From Pseudomonadota bacterium (GTDB lineage Bacteria; Pseudomonadota; Alphaproteobacteria; Rhizobiales; Devosiaceae): DNA of 5,443 bases. The notes beneath the pieces are model-generated. The model had not been told where the DNA came from. It did no database searches and saw only the letters and a program-made list of their open reading frames with translations. Location: NCBI GenBank assembly GCA_023387585.1, contig JAEWHZ010000347.1, positions 1-5,443 on the forward strand. The letters run 5' to 3'. Below are positions 1-4,377 of the stretch, piece after piece. The position numbers were made by a program, and so were the translations under genes. Each line of letters starts with the position of its first letter. Position 1 is the stretch's first letter.

Positions 1-745
1 CGCTGCCCGCCGCGCGGATGTCGGCGGCGGCCTTGCGCAGGATTTCGGCGAGGCGGGCCTGCTGTTCGGCCGTGCCGGATTTGGCCTTGCGGATCGCCGC
101 CTTGAGCTCGCGCCGCGCCGCGTTCACCTCGGGCAGCACGTCCTCGATATCGCGGTCGGGACGTTCGAACCCTCCCTCTTCGCGCTGCCAGCCCGAGCGG
201 GTCTTTTTGGCGAATTCACCCTCCTGCTCGGCGCCGAAGGGCCAGCCCGGCCGGCCTTCGAACCCCTCGCGCGAGCCGAAGTTCTTGCGGGCGAAATCGC
301 GCATCTTGTTCACCTTGTCGCCGGCCATGGCGAGGATGTCGAGCGTCGAGGCCACGGCCCCGCGATTCTCGGCCAGATGCGCCTTGCCGGCCTCGGTGAT
401 GGTGTAGAGCTTCTTGTTGCCGTCGGGCTCGGAGGTGACGTAGCCCGCCTCCTCGAGAAAGGTCAGCGCCGGATAGACGATGCCGGGGCTGGGCGCGTAG
501 AATCCGTTGGACTGCGCCTCCACGGCCTTGATCAGGTCGTAGCCGTGCCGCGGCGACTGGTCGATGTAATACAGCGCCACCAGCCGCAGATCGCCCGAGG
601 CCAGCATGCGGCCGACGCGGATATTGCCGCCCCAGCCGGAAAAATCGGCGTCGGCCGCGTCCGACACCTTGCGCCAATAGCGCTTCGCCATCGCCTCGAA
701 GCGGCGCCAGTCGAAATCGCCCTCGTCCTTGAAACCACCACTCAT
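1..745 (-). CDS. PadR-family transcriptional regulator, C-terminus cut by the window edge
   Basis: Reading leftwards from ATG at 745-743, the frame stays open to base 1 without a stop, giving 248 residues. Residues about 52-125 form a PadR winged helix: a GDLRLVALYYI helix, then HGYDLIKAVE, the PSPGIVYPALTFLEEAGYV recognition-helix region, and the wing KKLYTITEAGKAHL. A charged extension of about 50 residues (FDWRRF, KRYWRKV) precedes the domain. The tail, from about 145, is rich in Lys, Arg, Glu and Ala and should form the dimerising helices. PadR proteins are usually ligand-responsive repressors that control their own gene and a neighbouring transporter or enzyme gene. The start is supported by GGAG at 756-753, seven bases before the ATG. 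The gene lies 85 bp downstream of the nitroreductase gene on the same strand, with its own probable promoter and operators between. The family call is firm; the ligand and targets are unknown. Confidence 0.9.
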   Translation of the reverse strand, partial: MSGGFKDEGDFDWRRFEAMAKRYWRKVSDAADADFSGWGGNIRVGRMLASGDLRLVALYYIDQSPRHGYDLIKAVEAQSNGFYAPSPGIVYPALTFLEEAGYVTSEPDGNKKLYTITEAGKAHLAENRGAVASTLDILAMAGDKVNKMRDFARKNFGSREGFEGRPGWPFGAEQEGEFAKKTRSGWQREEGGFERPDRDIEDVLPEVNAARRELKAAIRKAKSGTAEQQARLAEILRKAAADIRAAGS

Positions 746-756
746 GATGTGTCTCC

Positions 757-822
757 GATATATCTTGAAAACCCTCCGCCCCTAGATCATGGGCGGACGG
801 CACCGCTTCAAGATATATCTTG
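757..822 (-). promoter_or_regulatory. Paired PadR-type operators and candidate padR promoter
   Basis: A perfect 14-bp palindrome, CAAGATATATCTTG, lies at 809-822. A second copy of its 11-base half, GATATATCTTG on the plus strand, lies at 757-767 and directly abuts the Shine-Dalgarno of the PadR gene. Corresponding positions are 55 bp apart, about five helical turns. On the minus strand, TTGAAG (811-806) followed 17 bases later by GATCTA (788-783) is a weak -35/-10 candidate; it would place the first site over the -35 and the second just past the start point. PadR proteins commonly repress themselves through AT-rich dyads, so autoregulation is the natural inference. The repeats are seen directly; the binding protein is inferred. 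Confidence 0.6.
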
Positions 823-830
823 GAAAATAA

Positions 831-1481
831 TCAGCGTGGGTGACCGACGGGCTGGATGAAGGTCACGAAGCGGCCGTCATCGAATCCCAGCGCCTCCTCC
901 AGCGGGCCGCGCTGGATGCCGCCGACCACGCAGGTGCCGAGCCCTTCGGCGGCGGCGAACAGATAGACGTTTTGGGAAATGAAGGCGGTGTTGACCCGAC
1001 CGGTCATCACCAGGCCGGCTTCGTCCTCGGCATCGTAGCCGGCCGCAACCAGCTTTTCGCGCTCGGAGACATAGATCAGCACCACCGGCGCCGATTGCAC
1101 GAAGCGCTGCGCTGAAGTGCCGGCCTCGCGCACATCGGTGTCGAGATAGGCTTCAAGCGTTTCGGCCACGGGATCGTAGCGGCGCACGCCGTCCGGGCTC
1201 GCGACATAGATGTCGACATCGACGGCGGTGCGTGCCGAAGGTGCCGTGCGCCCCTCGATATCGCGCCGGTTGATGCCGTAGCCGGCCCAGAGCAGGCGCA
1301 GGAGCTGGTCCTCGGCGATCGGCTCCTCGGTATAGAGCCGGATGGATTCGCGCCGGCGCAGGGCTTCCTCCAGCGACACGGCGCCGGCGCCGGTTTCGGA
1401 TTGCGCCGCTGCCGGCAGGGTGGCGGCGCCGAGGCCGACGGTGGAGGACGCCAGGAACAGGCGGCGGGACATGGCGGGCAT
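831..1481 (-). CDS. Tat-exported nitroreductase-family (SagB-like) oxidoreductase
   Basis: The 216-residue product starts with a twin-arginine signal, SRRLFLASS at 5-13, then a Gly/Ala hydrophobic stretch and a likely cleavage site after AAA at 24-26. The rest is a compact flavin nitroreductase fold: RRRESIRLY at 42-50 matches the N-terminal FMN-contact segment, LLWAGYGINRR at 63-73 and TAPSARTAVDVDIYV at 79-93 follow the SagB-type pattern, and QNVYLFAAAEGLGTCVVGG at 170-188 is the typical C-terminal helix and loop. Family members use FMN and NAD(P)H to reduce nitro compounds or quinones, or oxidise peptide azolines; the substrate cannot be told here. Tat export fits a protein folded around its cofactor before transport. 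The ATG at 1481 is chosen because AGGAG at 1492-1488 lies six bases upstream and the twin arginines then fall at residues 6-7. A start at 1583 is in frame but would bury the signal and translate the regulatory dyads. Confidence 0.88.
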   Translation of the reverse strand: MPAMSRRLFLASSTVGLGAATLPAAAQSETGAGAVSLEEALRRRESIRLYTEEPIAEDQLLRLLWAGYGINRRDIEGRTAPSARTAVDVDIYVASPDGVRRYDPVAETLEAYLDTDVREAGTSAQRFVQSAPVVLIYVSEREKLVAAGYDAEDEAGLVMTGRVNTAFISQNVYLFAAAEGLGTCVVGGIQRGPLEEALGFDDGRFVTFIQPVGHPR

Positions 1482-1506
1482 GGGTATCTCCTGTCTCGTG
1501 TCGGGC

Positions 1507-1566
1507 TTGAAAACCTTCAACCAGAAGACACCCACGCACCCGGCAGGACCTTGATCTCGGTCAAGG
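1507..1566 (-). promoter_or_regulatory. Two TTGA-N6-TCAA dyads upstream of the nitroreductase gene (FNR/FixK/DNR type)
   Basis: The dyad CCTTGATCTCGGTCAAGG at 1549-1566 contains TTGATCTCGGTCAA, one base away from the FNR consensus TTGAT-N4-ATCAA. A second dyad, TTGAAAACCTTCAA, lies at 1507-1520. Their centres are 44 bp apart. They sit between the rplS terminator and the nitroreductase start, so the nitroreductase is the only gene they can plausibly serve. If the upstream box activates from the usual -41.5 position, transcription would begin near 1516 with a weak TCTTCT -10 (1528-1523), and the second box would cover the start point. Oxygen- or nitric-oxide-responsive control is inferred; the motifs are seen directly. 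Confidence 0.55.
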
Positions 1567-1583
1567 GCGCGATACGAAAGCAA

Positions 1584-1611
1584 ACGGCCCGGGCAATGCT
1601 GTCCGGGCCGT
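1584..1611 (-). terminator. rplS: Hairpin terminator after rplS
   Basis: Read on the minus strand, ACGGCCCGG and CCGGGCCGT form a perfect 9-bp GC-rich stem around a 10-base loop, starting 28 bases after the rplS stop. Only an interrupted T tract follows (TTTGCTTTC), so intrinsic termination may be partial. Its place directly downstream of a highly expressed ribosomal gene supports the call. Confidence 0.75.
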
Positions 1612-1639
1612 CGCGTATTCTTGAAATTCAGCGATGCGC

Positions 1640-2200
1640 TTATTCGCTCTTGGCCTCTTTGGCCTGCTCGGTAGCAGCCGCAGCAGCTTCGGCCTCGGCG
1701 GCTGCCGCAGCGGCGGCTTCCGCTTCCTTGGCGGCCTGCTCGGCGGCGAAGGCCTCGGCGGCGGCGATCTTCTCCGCCTCGCGCGCCTCGCGCGCGGCCA
1801 GCGTCGCGGCGCGTTCGTCGGCCTCGATCCGGCGCGTGCGGGCGCTGGTCGATTCGAAGATGCGCGCCGACTTGCCGCGCCGGTCGCGCAGATAATACAG
1901 CTTCGCGCGCCGCACCTTGCCGCGCTTCAGCACCTCGACGCGGTCGATATTGGGCGAGTAGACCGGAAAGACGCGCTCGACGCCTTCGCCATAGGAGATC
2001 TTGCGCACGGTGAAGCTCTCGTTGAGCCCGCCGCCGGAGCGCGCGATGACGACGCCCTCATAGGCCTGCAGGCGTTCCTTGTCGCCTTCGCGGATGCGCA
2101 CCCACACCTTGACGGTGTCGCCATGGGTGAATTCGGGGAGATTGGCCTTGGCGGCCAAAACTTCGAGCTGCTCGCGCTCGAGGGTCTGAACGATGTTCAT
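1640..2200 (-). CDS. rplS: 50S ribosomal protein L19 with a long Ala/Glu C-terminal tail
   Basis: L19 is a large-subunit protein at the 30S-50S interface. Residues 1-117 are the full conserved core: NIVQTLEREQ at the N-terminus, FTHGDTVKVWVRIREGDKER at 24-43, YEGVVIARSGGGLNESFTVRKISYGEGVERVFP at 47-79, and the basic end RRAKLYYLRDRRGKSARIFE. Residues 118-186 form a tail made almost entirely of Ala, Glu, Arg and Lys, predicted as a long charged helix. The bacterial protein is usually about 115-130 residues, so the tail adds about 60; tails of this kind are known in alphaproteobacterial L19. The start is the ATG at 2200, with AGGA at 2211-2208 seven bases upstream. In many bacteria rplS follows trmD; here the upstream neighbour is divergent, so it is transcribed alone or first. 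Confidence 0.97.
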   Translation of the reverse strand: MNIVQTLEREQLEVLAAKANLPEFTHGDTVKVWVRIREGDKERLQAYEGVVIARSGGGLNESFTVRKISYGEGVERVFPVYSPNIDRVEVLKRGKVRRAKLYYLRDRRGKSARIFESTSARTRRIEADERAATLAAREAREAEKIAAAEAFAAEQAAKEAEAAAAAAAEAEAAAAATEQAKEAKSE

Positions 2201-2407
2201 CGGTCCGTCCTGATCTTTTCAAAGGAGCGCTCTGGCCACAGCTTGCGAGGCACGCGCCCGGTCTTGGTTGCACGGATGGCTTTGGATCGCGGCGCTATAG
2301 AACAATCCGGCGCGCGAGTCCACAATCATCGGGCCCGCATGGACGCCCGGCCGCCGGCAAAATGCCGCAAGACAGCCGCGCCGCGGTGCTGTACCCCTGA
2401 TGCCGCG
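2201..2407. promoter_or_regulatory. Divergent intergenic region between rplS and the copper-related genes
   Basis: These 207 bases carry the leaders of two divergent genes. On the minus strand, TTGTGG (2325-2320) and CTATAG (2300-2295) make a candidate rplS promoter, though the 19-base spacer is longer than ideal. No convincing -35/-10 pair for the plus-strand gene was found. No binding site for a copper-responsive regulator was recognised, and no RNA gene or leader peptide was seen. Confidence 0.35.
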
Positions 2408-2770
2408 ATGATGAGCCTCAGGACGCTGCCCAGAGCCGGCCCGTTCACGCGGGATATTCTTACCGCCCTGGCGGTGCTGGCGCTCGTCTTTCTCAATTTC
2501 GCCCACAGCCCCGGCGCCGTCGCCTACGATGCCGAGCTGCGCCCCTATCTGGTGGCGCAGAATTCCATCGCCTGCCTGTCGGACGAAACCCGCGACCATG
2601 CGCCGTGCGAGGTCTGTCAGCTCGGCGGCACGGCGCTGCCCGAACCCCCGGTTGCGGCCGCGGGCGGATCGTTGTTCGCGCAAATGGCGGACTGGCCGGC
2701 CACGCCCGGCGCGCAGCCGCCCGACCGGCGCAACCGCGCGACGCCGGCACGCGGCCCACCCGCGGCCTGA
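2408..2770 (+). CDS. Small membrane-anchored Cys/His protein, DUF2946-like
   Basis: The 120-residue product has a basic N-terminus, one hydrophobic segment at about 17-34 (ILTALAVLALVFLNFAHS) that could be an uncleaved anchor or signal peptide, and a periplasmic portion. That portion holds Cys56, His64, Cys67 and Cys70 in the pattern C-x7-H-x2-C-x2-C (HAPCEVCQLGG), then a Pro/Ala/Arg-rich end without clear fold. The short length, N-terminal hydrophobic segment and late CxxC resemble DUF2946 proteins, which often neighbour copper-handling genes. The next gene encodes a PCuAC copper chaperone, so binding or sensing a metal is a reasonable inference. Two ATGs lie in tandem at 2408 and 2411; neither has a clear ribosome binding site, so the start is uncertain. 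The family call is tentative. Confidence 0.65.
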   Translation: MMSLRTLPRAGPFTRDILTALAVLALVFLNFAHSPGAVAYDAELRPYLVAQNSIACLSDETRDHAPCEVCQLGGTALPEPPVAAAGGSLFAQMADWPATPGAQPPDRRNRATPARGPPAA

Positions 2771-2786
2771 ACCTTTCCCCATCGTC

Positions 2787-2817
2787 GAGCCGCTTCGGCT
2801 CTCATTCGCTGTTTTTT
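2787..2817 (+). other. Small hairpin and T run between the two copper-related genes
   Basis: GAGCCG (2787-2792) and CGGCTC (2796-2801) form a 6-bp stem with a CTT loop, and a run of six T follows at 2812-2817. Nine bases separate stem and T run, so this is not a standard terminator. It could lower read-through into the PCuAC gene or simply be chance. Confidence 0.3.
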
Positions 2818-2832
2818 CGGAAAGTTCACGCC

Positions 2833-3393
2833 ATGCACGCAACCGCACGCATCCTGTTCGCCGCCATCGGTGTCGCCTATATGGCCACCCATTTCATCCC
2901 GCACGCCCACGCCCATGACGGCATCGACCATGCCGCCGAAACCTATGCCGAGCACGTTTCAGCCGGCGATCTCGAGATCACCGCGCCCTTCTCGCGCGCC
3001 ACCCTGCCCAACGCCCCGGTCGCCGGCGGCTATCTCACCATCGCCAATACGGGCACCACCGACGACCGGCTGATCGCCGCCAGCTCGCCCGTCGCCAGCG
3101 AGGTGCAATTGCACGAGATGGCTTTGGTCGAAGACGTCATGCGCATGCGCCAGCTCGAGGACGGCATCGCTATTCCCGCCGGAGAAACGGTCACCCTGGC
3201 GCCGGGCGGGCTGCATGTGATGTTCCTGGGGCTCAACCAGCCCTTCGTCGAAGGCGAATGCGCCGAGGTCTCGCTGACCTTCGAGATCGCCGGCAAGGTC
3301 GATCTGTGCCTCCTGATCGGCCCCACCGACGCCCGCGAAGCCGGCAGCCATAACGGCCACGGAGAGGACCACGGGCACGATCACGCCCACTGA
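2833..3393 (+). CDS. Periplasmic PCuAC-family copper(I) chaperone with His-rich tail
   Basis: The 186-residue product has a signal peptide at about 1-27 ending in HAHAH, then the PCuAC (DUF461) beta-barrel domain at about 43-165. Family hallmarks are visible: an ITAPFSRATLPNAPVAGGYLTI opening, and the copper ligands His94, Met105, His128 and Met130 as H-x10-M-x22-H-x-M, close to the published H-x10-M-x21-H-x-M. PCuAC proteins bind Cu(I) in the periplasm and pass it to the CuA or CuB sites of cytochrome oxidases, often with a Sco partner. Residues 172-186 form a tail with six His among Gly, Asp and Glu, a likely extra metal site that could bind Cu(II) or hold copper. Cys143 and Cys159 could form a disulfide. 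GGAAAG at 2819-2824, eight bases before the ATG, supports the start. It lies 62 bp after the DUF2946-like gene and is probably cotranscribed with it. Confidence 0.92.
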   Translation: MHATARILFAAIGVAYMATHFIPHAHAHDGIDHAAETYAEHVSAGDLEITAPFSRATLPNAPVAGGYLTIANTGTTDDRLIAASSPVASEVQLHEMALVEDVMRMRQLEDGIAIPAGETVTLAPGGLHVMFLGLNQPFVEGECAEVSLTFEIAGKVDLCLLIGPTDAREAGSHNGHGEDHGHDHAH

Positions 3394-3412
3394 CCAGCGC
3401 ATCCCACAACGG

Positions 3413-3491
3413 GTCATCCCCGCGAAAACGGGGACCTCTGTTTTCACTATAACATTGATTAAACAGAGGTTCCCGCTTTCGCGGGAATGAC
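3413..3491. repeat. 79-nt dispersed-type palindromic repeat made of two nested hairpins
   Basis: The outer 31-base arms (3413-3443 and 3461-3491) are inverted copies that match at 28 of 31 positions around a 17-base AT-rich centre. Each arm is itself a hairpin: CCCCG/CGGGG (3418-3422 with 3429-3433) and TCCCGC/GCGGGA (3471-3476 with 3481-3486). The unit, GTCATTCCCGCGAAAGCGGG and relatives, is of a type I recall as dispersed in many proteobacterial genomes. It sits in the gap between convergent genes and so may also end transcription in both directions. Mobility is inferred from the type; no copy number can be given from one window. Confidence 0.8.
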
Positions 3492-3555
3492 TCGCGGAAA
3501 ATTTGGCGGCACGCCGACAGAGGCGCTCACTGTTTCAAACCAACAATGAAAGGTC

Positions 3556-4377
3556 CTAGCAAACAGTCGCCACCCGCTCCCTGATCACCGCCAGCACCTC
3601 GTCGCCGGGCCGCTTCCACCAATTGCCCTTCGAAAAAATCTCGACCTCCTGCGGGCCGTGATAGCCGGCCGCCTCGATCATCGCGCGGATGCCGGGCAGG
3701 TCGATCACCCCGTCGCCCATCATCCCCCGGTCGAGCAGCATGTCGGTGGTCGGCACCAGCCAGTCGCAGATGTGGTGGGCAAAGATGCGGTTCGTCCGTC
3801 CCGCGCGGGCGATGGCGGCGGCGAGGCCCGGGTCCCACCACACGTGATAGACGTCGATGGCGACGCCGACATTGGCGCCCAGCGCCTCGCAGATGTCGAG
3901 CGCCTGGTCGATGGTGTTCACGCAGGCGCGGTCGGCGGCATACATCGGGTGCAGCGGCTCGATGGCGATTTTCACCCCCGAAGCCTCGGCATGCGGCAGC
4001 ATGGCGGCGATGCCGTCCGCCACCATTTTTCGCGCGCCGCCGATATCCTTGCTGGAGCCCGGCAAGCCGCCCACCACCAGCACCAGGCAATCGGCATGAA
4101 GCGCCGCCGCCTCGTCGATGGCGCGCAGATTATCGTCGATCGCCTTCTGGCGTCCTTCCGCCGTCTCGGCGGGAAACATGCCGCCCCGGCACAGGCCGGT
4201 GACCCGCAAGCCGTTGGCCGCAACGATGCGCGCCGCCTCGTCGAGCCCGATTGCGGCGATCTGGTCGCGCCAGGGCGAGATGGCGGTGATGCCGGCGCGC
4301 AGGCACCCGTCCACCGCCTCGGCAAAGCCCCAGACCTCGCGCGTCGTCGCAAGGTTGAGCGAGATCGCCCCGCTCAT
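3556..4377 (-). CDS. Sugar phosphate isomerase/epimerase-like TIM-barrel protein (xylose isomerase-like)
   Basis: The 273-residue protein spans a whole xylose isomerase-like (AP endonuclease family 2) barrel. Probable metal and active-site residues lie at the ends of the expected strands: Glu140 in IAIEPLHP, Asp175 and His178 in VAIDVYHVWWDP, His201/His202 in IFAHHICDW, and Glu246 in GPQEVEIFS. The LVLVVGGLPGSSKD segment at 98-111 and GDGVIDLPGIRAMIEAAGY at 221-239 are also typical. Members isomerise, epimerise or dehydrate sugars and cyclitols with a divalent metal; the substrate is unknown. The gene overlaps the upstream DUF993 gene by four bases (ATGA, 4374-4377) and has no strong ribosome binding site of its own, so it is probably translated by coupling. 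It ends with TAG at 3558-3556, close to the repeat at 3413-3491. Confidence 0.9.
   Translation of the reverse strand: MSGAISLNLATTREVWGFAEAVDGCLRAGITAISPWRDQIAAIGLDEAARIVAANGLRVTGLCRGGMFPAETAEGRQKAIDDNLRAIDEAAALHADCLVLVVGGLPGSSKDIGGARKMVADGIAAMLPHAEASGVKIAIEPLHPMYAADRACVNTIDQALDICEALGANVGVAIDVYHVWWDPGLAAAIARAGRTNRIFAHHICDWLVPTTDMLLDRGMMGDGVIDLPGIRAMIEAAGYHGPQEVEIFSKGNWWKRPGDEVLAVIRERVATVC

Noticed and set aside
216..803. Minus-strand frame of 195 codons overlapping the PadR gene
   Set aside because: Arg/Gly-rich composition without a recognisable domain; it is an alternate frame of the PadR gene, which has clear family motifs.
1482..1583. 34-residue N-terminal extension of the nitroreductase from an ATG at 1583
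   Set aside because: It would place the Tat signal inside the protein, cover both TTGA-N6-TCAA dyads, and ignore the good ribosome binding site before 1481.
1634..2407. Long open plus-strand frame lying opposite rplS and joined to the DUF2946-like gene
   Set aside because: It is the antisense of the certain rplS gene; low complexity and high GC keep it open. Only the part from 2408 has a plausible start and protein-like content.
2787..2817. True intrinsic terminator between the DUF2946-like and PCuAC genes
   Set aside because: The stem is only 6 bp and lies nine bases from the T run, so it is kept only as a weak hairpin.
3413..3491. CRISPR repeat-spacer unit
   Set aside because: There are only two inverted units, no direct repeats at regular spacing, and no cas genes; it is a palindromic repeat element.
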